A stretch of DNA of 20,599 nt from Chitinophaga pinensis. GTDB lineage: Bacteria > Bacteroidota > Bacteroidia > NS11-12g > UBA9320. The translations under genes and the position numbers were made by a program. The stretch spans positions 1 through 20,599 of the forward strand of contig CAMDCQ010000013.1 of assembly GCA_945890595.1 (NCBI GenBank), written 5' to 3'. How positions within the stretch are numbered: the first letter of the stretch is position 1; each line of letters starts with the position of its first letter. This document shows positions 1-7,532 of the stretch, in pieces. The notes under the pieces were generated by a model, which was not told the DNA's origin, ran no database searches, and saw only the letters and a list, made by a program, of their open reading frames with translations.

Positions 1-137
1 ATAAAAATGCCAATTGGAGTGGCGAGTTTAAGGAAAGTGAATTTGGGAGTAGTAATGTTTACTTTTGGATATTAACCTACAAAGGTTGGGATAATATTAC
101 CTACCGAGATAATGGTACCCTAACTATAGTTAAATAA
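1..137 (+). CDS. C-terminal tail of a type IX secretion substrate, type B (gliding_CTERM-like) sorting domain, 5' partial
   Basis: The open frame entering from the left edge encodes 44 residues before TAA at 135-137. The tail has the pattern WSGEFKESEFGSSNVYFW, then ILTYKGW, and ends GTLTIVK. This resembles the type B C-terminal sorting domain of Bacteroidota (a W-x-G start, a small insert, 'VYFW' strand, then a short strand ending in a hydrophobic-basic residue). In the family this domain directs a Sec-exported protein through the type IX secretion system to the cell surface or outside, often in very large adhesin-like proteins. The rest of the protein lies outside the window, so its function is unknown. 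The gene converges on cmk with only 18 bases between the stop codons, and I see no terminator hairpin in that gap. Confidence 0.75.
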   Translation, partial: KNANWSGEFKESEFGSSNVYFWILTYKGWDNITYRDNGTLTIVK

Positions 138-155
138 AAAAAATAGTTGTAGGTG

Positions 156-845
156 CTAGCTCAGCGCTTTGATTACTCCGCGTGCCCAAGAAAGTGACAA
201 TTGTGCTTGCTGCTTTTTACTCATAGAAGTATTATCAAGGGTAATAGCATCTTCCGCTTTGATCAAGGGACTTTCTGCCCGATTACTATCTATAAAATCT
301 CTTTCTTTAATATTATGAAGCACTTCTTGGTAATTCACATGAATACCTTTAGCCGTAAGCTCATCATATCTTCTTTTGGCTCTTATTTCAGCACTTGCTG
401 TCATAAAAATCTTAAGTTCAGCTTCCGGGAAAACGACAGTTCCTATGTCTCTTCCATCCATAACTACCCCTTTTTGTTCTCCCATTTGCTGTTGCTGAGC
501 AACCAAAAAGTGACGTACTTCTGCTATTGCACTTACAGGACTAACCTTGCGTGCAATTTCCATACTGCGAATTTCATTTTCTACATTTTTACCATTTAGG
601 TACGTTTCATAGTAATGACGTTCCTCTTCATACCGAAAAGTGATTTTAATGTTTCCGAGAATTGCTGGATCTGCTTGCACTTCGTCTAAAGAAATATTGG
701 CGCGCGTCAGGTATAACGTTACAGCCCTATACATAGCGCCACTGTCTATAAATAAATAGCCAAGCTCATTCGCTAAGTTTTTGGCAAGAGTTCCCTTACC
801 GCAACTCGAATGTCCATCAATGGCTATTATTATTTTCTTTTCCAA
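156..845 (-). CDS. cmk: (d)CMP kinase (cytidylate kinase)
   Basis: Phosphorylates CMP and dCMP to the diphosphates with ATP in the cytoplasm, feeding pyrimidine nucleotide pools. The 229-residue length fits the family. An N-terminal P-loop (IAIDGHSSCGKGTLAKNLA, about residues 7-25) is followed by the NMP-binding SGAMYRAV segment (about 35-42) and, later, DGRDIGTVVFPEA, both characteristic of Cmk. The start is TTG at 845: there is no upstream ATG before an in-frame stop, and the protein begins correctly (MEKKIIIAIDG). A TATGTTTG box lies 7 bases upstream, so the transcript may be nearly leaderless. It lies downstream of porQ on the same strand; from memory, porQ and cmk are also neighbours in Porphyromonas gingivalis. 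Confidence 0.95.
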   Translation of the reverse strand: MEKKIIIAIDGHSSCGKGTLAKNLANELGYLFIDSGAMYRAVTLYLTRANISLDEVQADPAILGNIKITFRYEEERHYYETYLNGKNVENEIRSMEIARKVSPVSAIAEVRHFLVAQQQQMGEQKGVVMDGRDIGTVVFPEAELKIFMTASAEIRAKRRYDELTAKGIHVNYQEVLHNIKERDFIDSNRAESPLIKAEDAITLDNTSMSKKQQAQLSLSWARGVIKALS

Positions 846-852
846 TACAGTT

Positions 853-860
853 CAAACATA
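853..860 (-). promoter_or_regulatory. Bacteroidota -7 box (TATGTTTG) for cmk
   Basis: An exact match to TAnnTTTG on the minus strand, 7 bases before the TTG start of cmk. No clear TTG -33 element is visible at the usual 17-23 base spacing. Known: TAnnTTTG is the -7 consensus in this phylum. Inferred: transcription would start at or within a few bases of the start codon. Confidence 0.5.
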
Positions 861-931
861 AATGAAAATTTTAATTTAGAAAGAACTTGCTAGTTTTTTT
901 GGGAAATGAGGTATTTATTTTAGAAAATAAA

Positions 932-1987
932 TTAATTCAGGCTGATTTTCTTCCTGTTGATGGAGGATAAATCTCTACTTACCGAAAAATAATTAGAAGC
1001 GATACCTGGGAAATAACCAGCGCTTCCATAGTTAATCATTAGTTTTTTTACACCTATACCCACACCCCAACTAAAACCAGTAGTAGCACGACGATTTTCG
1101 GGTCCAAGTTCTGCTCTGCGCTGATGGTTATATCCCATTCGCAATTGAAAGTTTTTGGAGAATACAAACTCGGTATTGAAGATAACATGTCGCATGGCTT
1201 TTTCGCCAAAATTCAATGTTTGATTTTTTACAACGCCCGTTTCCAAGTCTATCTCTTTGTTTCTGGCATTTACGTTTACATACGAGTTATTCCACCTAAG
1301 TAAATTATGTAAGGTTAAACTAAAACGTAATGGGTTGTGCTCTAGCTTTTTGCTTACGCTGGCTTGCACATCAAACGGTAAAGGCTCCCTAGGGCTGTCA
1401 TCTCCATATCGTATAAATTGATAACCGAGGTTTTTTATCAGAACGGCGGCTGTAAGTAATTCATCAGGATCATTATAGGACCCACCCAAATCTATTGCTC
1501 CGGCAGTACTAACGTAAGCTTCGTATACCGAGTATAAAAATTTACCGTTCACGCCATAGGTTATTTTATCGTTGTACTTTTTACTCCAACCTATTTGAAA
1601 GTTGTAATCGTCCGCGGTAAATTCTCCAATAATATCTCCAGCAGCGTCTGTGCGTGTAAATTTACCGTAATCATAAAAACCCATACTAAATAAAAATGAG
1701 CTAGCAGTATCCCAAGAATGACTGTAGCTCAAGAAACCGTAGTTAAGGTCTGCCACTTGATTAGCATAGGAAAGTGAAATGCTTTTATGCATTTCGTGAT
1801 TAATTAGTGCTGGATTTTGAAATCCTGATGAGGGGTCTGCATCTGTATTGGTTATAGAAACACCTCCCAAAGCGGTGTGTTTAGCGCTGTTTTCTATCAA
1901 AGCAAAGGTGAATGCTGAAGTACCTCCTATCTGGGCAGACGCAGCTATAGCAGTGATTAGGATAAGTAGACTTAACAGATTTCGCAT
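932..1987 (-). CDS. porQ: Type IX secretion system protein PorQ
   Basis: A 351-residue protein with an N-terminal signal peptide (MRNLLSLLILITAIAASAQ, cleavage probably after about residue 18). The mature start, IGGTSAFTFALIENSAKHTALGG, then a 'NPALI' segment and alternating polar/aromatic strands (e.g. FLFSMGFYDYGKF), are what I recognise as PorQ, a beta-barrel outer-membrane component of the type IX secretion system related to PorV/FadL-like barrels. PorQ works with PorU, PorV and PorZ in the attachment complex that processes and anchors secreted proteins in P. gingivalis. The ATG at 1987 fits the signal peptide, and a TAATTTTG box lies 14 bases upstream. Not every related barrel is PorQ, but the N-terminal motif and cmk neighbour support the name. 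Confidence 0.88.
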   Translation of the reverse strand: MRNLLSLLILITAIAASAQIGGTSAFTFALIENSAKHTALGGVSITNTDADPSSGFQNPALINHEMHKSISLSYANQVADLNYGFLSYSHSWDTASSFLFSMGFYDYGKFTRTDAAGDIIGEFTADDYNFQIGWSKKYNDKITYGVNGKFLYSVYEAYVSTAGAIDLGGSYNDPDELLTAAVLIKNLGYQFIRYGDDSPREPLPFDVQASVSKKLEHNPLRFSLTLHNLLRWNNSYVNVNARNKEIDLETGVVKNQTLNFGEKAMRHVIFNTEFVFSKNFQLRMGYNHQRRAELGPENRRATTGFSWGVGIGVKKLMINYGSAGYFPGIASNYFSVSRDLSSINRKKISLN

Positions 1988-2001
1988 GGATTAGTAACGT
2001 T

Positions 2002-2009
2002 CAAAATTA
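2002..2009 (-). promoter_or_regulatory. Bacteroidota -7 box (TAATTTTG) for porQ
   Basis: An exact TAnnTTTG match on the minus strand, 14 bases before the porQ ATG. No convincing -33 TTG at the right distance. It suggests porQ can be transcribed apart from the ABC transporter genes upstream. Confidence 0.45.
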
Positions 2010-2077
2010 GGAAATATTAGCATTTATCGTTTTGGAAGATGCTAATACTTTAAAAAATGAATGTTTTGTGATTGTTG

Positions 2078-2755
2078 TTATGTATAAATATCACTCAAAA
2101 TCTTACCATCTTCTACAGTAATGACCCGCTTGGCTCTGTCTATTACACGCTGGTCGTGGGTGCTAAACACAAAAGTCATATTTTCTTCTTGATTGAGTCG
2201 GTACATTATGTCTAACAAATTAGCGGTAGATGCACTGTCCAAATTGGCAGTTGGCTCATCTGCCAATATAAAATCGGGTTTGCTGGCTAACGCTCTGGCT
2301 ACCGCTACACGTTGCTGTTGGCCGCCACTCATTTCATTGGGTTTTTTATTTATTTGGTCTTCTAAACCTACGGCCTTTAGAAGTTTGGTGGTCCGTTCGT
2401 CTCTTTCTGCCTCGCTTTTATTTTGCAGTAACATAAGAAATTCTACGTTCTCTTTGGCTGTAAGAACAGGAATCAGGTTGTAACTTTGGAATACGAAGCC
2501 AATGTGATTCAATCTGAAATCAATGAGTTGATTTTCAGAAAGCAGGGCAATGTTTGTTTCACCTATAATTACATTTCCTTCCGTAGGGGTGTCTAAACCA
2601 CCAATTATATTTAACAAGGTAGTTTTTCCACTGCCCGATGGACCAACTATAGCCGTAAATTCACCGTTTTTTATTTCTACATTTATTCCTCGTAAGGCTT
2701 CTACTCTTACTTTTCCGTCGTCGTAGGTTTTAGTGACATGGGTAACTTTTATCAT
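2078..2755 (-). CDS. ABC transporter ATP-binding protein, LolD/MacB type
   Basis: A 225-residue ATPase subunit that would power a type VII (FtsX/LolCDE/MacB-like) ABC system. All family motifs are present: Walker A VGPSGSGKTT (about 37-46), Q-loop glutamine in FVFQSYNLIP (Q90), signature MSGGQQQRV (142-150), Walker B FILADEPTANLD (162-173) and the H-loop histidine in FSTHDQRV (H200). 'QSYNLIP' and 'ADEPTANLD' are typical of the LolD/MacB branch. The two permease genes immediately upstream on the same strand are its probable partners, separated by 117 bases in which I see no promoter box. Substrate is unknown: lipoprotein release (LolD), efflux (MacB) and envelope signalling are all possible, so no symbol is given. 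Confidence 0.9.
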   Translation of the reverse strand: MIKVTHVTKTYDDGKVRVEALRGINVEIKNGEFTAIVGPSGSGKTTLLNIIGGLDTPTEGNVIIGETNIALLSENQLIDFRLNHIGFVFQSYNLIPVLTAKENVEFLMLLQNKSEAERDERTTKLLKAVGLEDQINKKPNEMSGGQQQRVAVARALASKPDFILADEPTANLDSASTANLLDIMYRLNQEENMTFVFSTHDQRVIDRAKRVITVEDGKILSDIYT

Positions 2756-2872
2756 ATTTGATTCTTATGATGCATAATTTTATAACTTAAGAAATGGTAC
2801 AACTGTGATGTGTAGTACTTTTAATGGTATTGCTGTTCACCAACAGGCTTATGTAGGTAAGATCAAACAAAA

Positions 2873-4087
2873 TCATGCCGTTCTTAGGGTCTCTGCGGGG
2901 TTCAACTTTAGTGCTTTTAGTGCTGGATAAATGCATGAAAGGATGGCTGTAATGATAACCAGAATACTTATGATGACATAATACTTGTTGTCTAATATGG
3001 GGAAAAGAGTGCTTTCAAGACCGATACTCCTTAATCCTTGAGCGGCAAAGGACAAATCAATGCCAACTCTTCCAAAGAAATTAACAGCCAAGTACGTACT
3101 GAAAATTCCCAAAGGCCCTGCGATGAGTGCCAAAAATATAGATTCCCAAATAATCATCCAAAAAACCTTGCGTTTATTCATTCCTACCGAGATTAGCATG
3201 CCAAGTTCTTTTTTGCGCTCTAATACGGCCATCAGCATAGTATTTACAATTCCAAAAGCCAATGCCAGCATGATAATAATTAGAAAAAGAGTCATTACTA
3301 AATCCATCATTTTGTCTGCGTAGCCCAAATCAGGCGCTATTCCGCGCCAACTGGCTATATGCTGGTTTGGAAATTTTGAGATAAGTTCTTCTCTGAATTG
3401 CTCTACCTCTTTTTCCTCATGCAATACCACTGCAATTTCGTGGCTACCCTGAATGCTCGTAAGATTCTGTAAGTCTTCCAGTCTTACAAAGGCATTTAGC
3501 TCATCATACATAGAATTACTCGTACTAAAAATATCAACCACCTTGAAAATTCCTGTAATAGGAACCCCAATGTTATTGGTAAACGAGCATTGAATGGTTG
3601 TTTTTACGCGAGCATTAAGCTTGGTAGCTAGTTTTTGACTAATAATAATGGGCGGTTTTTGCTTGTATCTTTCTAAGAAGTTTCCGGCAATACACTGTTC
3701 GGCAAGATCTGTCACTTGCCGTTCTTTCTCAGGGTCTATTCCGTTTAATATAACGCCGCTCGTTCCTCCAGCGCTTTGTATGAAGCTTTCTACTTTGAGT
3801 CTAGGACTAATGCCTTTTACTTTTTTACTTTTTTCTAAATACGTAATGATGTCTGCTTGCTGATTTATGGTATCGTCTAGTCTTCCATATTTTAAGTAGG
3901 CAGAATCGTGTAGTTGAAGGTGACTTACATACGTTCTTATGGCATTGTTTTGCCGCATTTTACTGAGGCCAGTAGCTGTGCTTATTACCGCTAATCCTCC
4001 GAATATACCCAGTGCTATAGCGATAATTACCACCCAACTCCGAAGCTTATTCCTCCATATATTTTTAAACGCTATTTTTACAATCAT
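2873..4087 (-). CDS. ABC transporter permease, FtsX/LolC-LolE type (first of a pair)
   Basis: A 404-residue inner-membrane permease. The N-terminus IAFKNIWRNKLRSWVVIIAIALGI gives the cytoplasmic amphipathic helix and TM1 typical of LolC/LolE/MacB proteins. A long periplasmic domain (about 45-265) follows, then three C-terminal membrane segments (about 268-300, 317-345 and 373-392) with the FtsX signature VNTMLMAVLERKKELGMLISVG and the usual ending YPALKALKLNPAETLR. It starts at ATG 4087, whose ATGA overlaps the TGA of the upstream permease, so the two are probably translationally coupled and form a heterodimer with the nearby ATPase. Substrate cannot be read from the sequence. Confidence 0.88.
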   Translation of the reverse strand: MIVKIAFKNIWRNKLRSWVVIIAIALGIFGGLAVISTATGLSKMRQNNAIRTYVSHLQLHDSAYLKYGRLDDTINQQADIITYLEKSKKVKGISPRLKVESFIQSAGGTSGVILNGIDPEKERQVTDLAEQCIAGNFLERYKQKPPIIISQKLATKLNARVKTTIQCSFTNNIGVPITGIFKVVDIFSTSNSMYDELNAFVRLEDLQNLTSIQGSHEIAVVLHEEKEVEQFREELISKFPNQHIASWRGIAPDLGYADKMMDLVMTLFLIIIMLALAFGIVNTMLMAVLERKKELGMLISVGMNKRKVFWMIIWESIFLALIAGPLGIFSTYLAVNFFGRVGIDLSFAAQGLRSIGLESTLFPILDNKYYVIISILVIITAILSCIYPALKALKLNPAETLRTA

Positions 4088-5292
4088 CGTCGCATTGCTT
4101 TAATAGGTTCTAATCTCTTAATCTTTACTATGGTGTACATATTCACTGCCAACACAATAAAGAAGATGATGCCTGCATGCGATAATGCAATACTGGGGTC
4201 TAATGATGTTGGGATTAGTGCTTCAAAACCATATTTCTCTACCACTTCTTGCATTTGTCCACTCAGGTTTATAGGGTAAATATTAAAGTATAATACAACT
4301 GGAAATGCGAAGGCTAGTCCAGCAATAATTCCGGTAATAGCCATTAGAATGGTTTCTAAGATCGCAACAATAATCACCTTATTTTTGGCCATTCCGACGG
4401 CTATTAATACGCCGTACTCAAAACTTCTTTCTTCGGTAAGCATGAGCACCGTGCCAAACAAACTGAAGGTGATAATACTGTATAATATAAATAGCACAAA
4501 TAATCCTCCGGCCTTATCCACTGCAATTAATTGTTGTAGTTCGGGAAGCATTTCGTTCCAATTTAATACTTCTAATTGATTCGTATCTACTCTGGCAATT
4601 ACCTCTTGTTGGGTCTCTTCCCAATTATCATTTTTTAAGCCTAGTACTGCGGTGGTTACCATGTTCGGCATTGCAAAAAGTTCCTGAGCTTGAGCTAGAT
4701 CCATAATGACCGTTCTCTTGTTTAACTCTGGTGTTTTTAAATCTATAAACCCAATAATAGGATAGGAGCCTGAAGCCATAGATCCCTGGTAGCCTTGGCT
4801 CAAAAAAATAATAGAATCGCCCAATCGTAAGCTCATAATATCACGTAAGCCTATGCCTACTAGTATTCCGGTCTTGCGGTTTGTAAAGTATTCGCCTTGT
4901 ACTACTTTTTTATCCAGTCCCAAACGATTTTTCTCTTGCTGTACATCTAGACCTAGTAGAGCTACTGGTTTGGAATTATCGTCTTTAGACGCAAGGGCAA
5001 ATCCTTCTACTCGATAACTTAAATAGCTGATGTTCTCATGGTCTAGTAAGTACGTAATATCTTCGGGAGAAAAACTATTATCTAAGGTTTTTTCTGTCCA
5101 AAACCCTTGCTTGTGAACTTGAATATACCCAAGATAACTGCTTACAATATTTTTAAGCATATTGCCATAGGCGCCGTATTGCAAGCTTCGCATGAATACA
5201 GCAAAAATGACCGCAAAAATGATGGACGAAACGGTAATTATACTACGGCGCTTATTTCTAAAAATATTACGCCAAGCTAGTTTGAATAGCAT
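4084..5292 (-). CDS. ABC transporter permease, FtsX/LolC-LolE type (second of a pair)
   Basis: A 402-residue permease starting MLFKLAWRNIFRNKRRS, with TM1 at about residues 20-40, a periplasmic domain to about 255, and three C-terminal membrane segments carrying the FtsX-like region FGTVLMLTEERSFEYGVLIAVGM and ending KRLEPIKAMRR. The frame is open farther upstream to a TTG at 5340, but I chose ATG 5292: the homologous N-terminus begins there and a complete promoter (TTG, 18 bases, TACGTTTG) lies between the two candidates, so a message from it could not include the TTG. The gene overlaps the next permease by 4 bases (ATGA). Together with the ATPase at 2078-2755 it would form a three-component ABC system of unknown substrate. 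Confidence 0.87.
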   Translation of the reverse strand: MLFKLAWRNIFRNKRRSIITVSSIIFAVIFAVFMRSLQYGAYGNMLKNIVSSYLGYIQVHKQGFWTEKTLDNSFSPEDITYLLDHENISYLSYRVEGFALASKDDNSKPVALLGLDVQQEKNRLGLDKKVVQGEYFTNRKTGILVGIGLRDIMSLRLGDSIIFLSQGYQGSMASGSYPIIGFIDLKTPELNKRTVIMDLAQAQELFAMPNMVTTAVLGLKNDNWEETQQEVIARVDTNQLEVLNWNEMLPELQQLIAVDKAGGLFVLFILYSIITFSLFGTVLMLTEERSFEYGVLIAVGMAKNKVIIVAILETILMAITGIIAGLAFAFPVVLYFNIYPINLSGQMQEVVEKYGFEALIPTSLDPSIALSHAGIIFFIVLAVNMYTIVKIKRLEPIKAMRR

Positions 5293-5303
5293 TACAAAAG
5301 GAA

Positions 5304-5332
5304 CAAACGTAAGGTATGGTTGTTTGTCCCAA
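5304..5332 (-). promoter_or_regulatory. Complete Bacteroidota promoter for the permease/ABC operon
   Basis: Minus strand: -33 element TTTTG (TTG at 5330-5332), 18-base spacer, -7 box TACGTTTG (5304-5311), then 11 bases to the permease ATG. The box is an exact TAnnTTTG match and the spacing lies in the 17-23 range reported for the phylum. Confidence 0.6.
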
Positions 5333-5424
5333 AATGACAATTTAGGCGTATTTCAATTTTCATCAAATGGGTTCCTATTTATTTTCAATTTGTTAGACTT
5401 CGCGATTCATAGTAGACTGGACCG

Positions 5425-7077
5425 TTATTTTCTTTTAATACTGACTATTTTGTCACCAACGATTATTTTATTCACTACTTCCATACCGCTTATTACCCTA
5501 GCAAAAATGCTGTATCTCCCGTCTAAATGTGGTGTTGAGCAGTGGGTAATAAAAAATTGTACACCTTCGGTATCCAATCCTGCAGAGGCCATACCTACGG
5601 TTCCTTCTGAGTAGGTTTGATAGTTACTAAACTCACTTCGTTGCGTCCAACTTAAACTGCCCCATCCGTCTCCTCTTGGGCAGCCTCCTTGTATCACAAA
5701 TTGAGGCACAACTCTATGGAAATACTTATTATCATAAAATCCGGAGTCTACTAATTTTAAAAAATTACTCACCGTTCCGGGGGCATCATTTACAAAAAGT
5801 TGAATCGTGATAGCGCCTTTTGTTGTTTTAATAAGAACCTCTTGCTTGGCAGGTATGGTTTTTACGAAATTCCAATCGATAGAGTTATTGTATTTGGGTT
5901 TGTAACCTGTGAATTTTTCACCTCCTAATACTTCTATCGCCTTGCAAATGTCTATATAGGTTTCAGCTTGTTGTGGTAGCTGAAGTTTTGATTTCAGCTG
6001 GTTGCATTCCATTATTAATGAATTCCATATAGCATTGAGTTCAGGGGTGTATTTTGGCTTACCAATTCCCTGAATTTCTATAGCTGCTAAGCTTTGCAAA
6101 GCCATATCCGAGGAACGAAGCGCATATGAAACCAAATTCCATTTTTGGCTAGAATAAAATTGACAATACTTAGCAAATGCGGCATTCCTAATAACCGCAG
6201 CAACTGTGTCGCTCTTGACTTTATTTAAAAGAAACGTTGCTGCAGAAGTAGATTCATCTTTTAAATTATCAATGTGAATGGCTTTTTCGTAATCTGTTAC
6301 TCTTTTAGCGAATTCTGCTTGCCATGGTTGCCCAAATCGCTCTGTTTTAAGGATCTCGCCTTCTGTTTTTATCTTCTCTACATTAGGTATAATTAATTGT
6401 AGTTGCGTTGAGACAGGACTGGCATTTTTTAGCTGAATAAGGTTCCTTATCTCCTCCTTGTTTGCGGATGGATTTTTACGGTGATATCGTTGTAAGTAGG
6501 CCGCTGCCAATTGCTTACTGAATCCAGCATTTTCAGCGCGAATTTCAGATAGTGCTTGTTCAACTAAAGATTCAGAAAAATAACCTTTTAGTCCAAGTCT
6601 ATAGACGCCGTGCCACCATCCTACGTGTAGGTTAGAATCGGTGTACTCCGTATTTTCAAATAAACTAAGTGTGCTAGAATCTCCACATTTACCAATAGCT
6701 TCTAAAATATATCGTCTGTTTTCATTTAACAGCTCTCCATCAAATGCGCTTCTCAAGATTTGCAATGCTTTTGGATGTCCGATTTGCCCAAGGGCAAAGG
6801 CTGCAGCTCTCCTTGGCATAGGATCTTGATCTATTTGCAGCATTTGATTCAAATAAGGAATGGCTAAAGTATCCTGTGCGCTTGCAAATGCCAATGCTGC
6901 TGCAACTCGATGACTTTCTTTTTTAGCTTTAAGAAAAGGGATAAGTCCTTCGGTATCGCGCTTGTCTTGCAACTCATAAATAGTAATTAGCTTATCATCA
7001 GCCCATTGGTTGGGCGCATTTTTGTTTTTGTCACTACAAGAAGCTAACAATACAAGAAGGATTATGCAGTATTTCAT
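5425..7077 (-). CDS. HEAT-like region plus cyclophilin-type peptidyl-prolyl isomerase, probable lipoprotein
   Basis: A 550-residue protein whose N-terminus (MKYCIILLVLLASC) is a lipoprotein signal with lipobox LASC and lipidated cysteine near residue 14. Residues about 30-150 contain helical pairs such as HRVAAALAFASAQDTLAIPYL and PRRAAAFALGQIGHPKALQIL that look like HEAT repeats; the middle (about 150-400) is also helical and not assigned. Residues about 413-550 form a cyclophilin domain with the catalytic region YFHRVVPQFVIQGG, the QFFITH core and HLDGRYSIFARV. It probably catalyses proline isomerisation on envelope proteins, with the helical part as scaffold or docking surface. Start: ATG 7077, not the in-frame TTG 7086, which lies inside the -7 box. 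It sits upstream of the ABC permeases, from which it is separated by 132 bases containing their own promoter. Confidence 0.88.
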   Translation of the reverse strand: MKYCIILLVLLASCSDKNKNAPNQWADDKLITIYELQDKRDTEGLIPFLKAKKESHRVAAALAFASAQDTLAIPYLNQMLQIDQDPMPRRAAAFALGQIGHPKALQILRSAFDGELLNENRRYILEAIGKCGDSSTLSLFENTEYTDSNLHVGWWHGVYRLGLKGYFSESLVEQALSEIRAENAGFSKQLAAAYLQRYHRKNPSANKEEIRNLIQLKNASPVSTQLQLIIPNVEKIKTEGEILKTERFGQPWQAEFAKRVTDYEKAIHIDNLKDESTSAATFLLNKVKSDTVAAVIRNAAFAKYCQFYSSQKWNLVSYALRSSDMALQSLAAIEIQGIGKPKYTPELNAIWNSLIMECNQLKSKLQLPQQAETYIDICKAIEVLGGEKFTGYKPKYNNSIDWNFVKTIPAKQEVLIKTTKGAITIQLFVNDAPGTVSNFLKLVDSGFYDNKYFHRVVPQFVIQGGCPRGDGWGSLSWTQRSEFSNYQTYSEGTVGMASAGLDTEGVQFFITHCSTPHLDGRYSIFARVISGMEVVNKIIVGDKIVSIKRK

Positions 7078-7083
7078 CGCTAG

Positions 7084-7091
7084 CAAATGTA
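7084..7091 (-). promoter_or_regulatory. Bacteroidota -7 box (TACATTTG) for the HEAT-cyclophilin gene
   Basis: An exact TAnnTTTG match on the minus strand, 6 bases before ATG 7077, predicting a transcript with almost no leader. No TTG -33 element is seen at the expected distance. Confidence 0.5.
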
Positions 7092-7131
7092 GGACTTATG
7101 CACTTCTTTTAATAGTAGCATAAAGGTAACA

Positions 7132-7159
7132 TTGTGATAACATAAGCTAAATACCATTG
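7132..7159 (+). promoter_or_regulatory. Probable promoter for the CarboxypepD_reg-like gene
   Basis: TTG at 7132-7134, a 17-base spacer, and TACCATTG at 7152-7159 (one mismatch to TAnnTTTG), ending 4 bases before the GTG start. It is divergent from the promoter of the HEAT-cyclophilin gene. Confidence 0.35.
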
Positions 7160-7163
7160 CAAA

Positions 7164-7466
7164 GTGAAATTGAAGCTAACAGCTATATTACTTATTGCAT
7201 CGTTAATGACATTTGCTAATAACCCTATGAAAATCAAGGTATTAGATGAGAATAATGAGCCGGTCATTGGAGCAAAAGTAATGTTGCCTTCAATAGCGCG
7301 CTCTTCTTTTACCAATTTTGAGGGAGAAAGTGAAATCTCGGCTGATTTTAGAACTAGTGTGATTGTTGAATTAGTAGGTTACGAGCCTCAAGTGGTTCAA
7401 ATTCCTGTTAACGAAGCCGAATTCGTGATCGTACTTCGTAAGAGAGTGCCAAGTCACGCTCTATAA
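7164..7466 (+). CDS. Small secreted protein with a CarboxypepD_reg-like beta-sandwich
   Basis: A 100-residue protein: signal peptide MKLKLTAILLIASLMTFA, then one short domain with the pattern IKVLDENNEPVIGAKVMLP, SSFTNFEGESEI and VELVGYEPQVVQI. This matches the carboxypeptidase regulatory-like fold ('G-x-V-x-D-x-x-x-x-P-L-x-G-A', '...T-D-x-x-G-x-F', 'S-x-x-G-Y') found at the start of TonB-dependent receptors; here it stands alone with no barrel. The start is GTG at 7164 (TTG 7170 also possible): no ATG occurs between the upstream in-frame stop and the signal peptide, and a promoter-like box lies 4 bases before the GTG. Probably periplasmic or surface-exposed. Function unknown. Confidence 0.72.
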   Translation: MKLKLTAILLIASLMTFANNPMKIKVLDENNEPVIGAKVMLPSIARSSFTNFEGESEISADFRTSVIVELVGYEPQVVQIPVNEAEFVIVLRKRVPSHAL

Positions 7467-7520
7467 TTTACCTTTATAATCTAATAGTATTTTTTGTGTG
7501 GGTTGGGTGATAGGCCCAGT

Positions 7521-7528
7521 TAACTTTG
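7521..7528 (+). promoter_or_regulatory. Bacteroidota -7 box (TAACTTTG) for the thioredoxin gene
   Basis: An exact TAnnTTTG match ending 4 bases before the ATG at 7533, predicting a leaderless or near-leaderless mRNA. Nearby TTG triplets sit at 15 (7503-7505) or 24 bases (7494-7496), both just outside the usual 17-23 spacing. Confidence 0.5.
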
Positions 7529-7532
7529 TACC

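Noticed and set aside
201..599. 132-residue open frame antisense to cmk
   Set aside because: It lies wholly within a clear cmk gene, has no recognisable motif and looks like a composition shadow; the same applies to the other antisense frames in the window.
2756..2872. Small gene or RNA between the ABC ATPase and the first permease
   Set aside because: Only a weak 5-bp hairpin (CTGTT-CACC-AACAG, 2832-2845) is present, without a T-tract, promoter box or credible frame.
5293..5340. TTG start giving a 418-residue permease
   Set aside because: The extra residues (SFWDKQPYLTFVPFV) match no family N-terminus and the predicted promoter lies between the TTG and ATG 5292.
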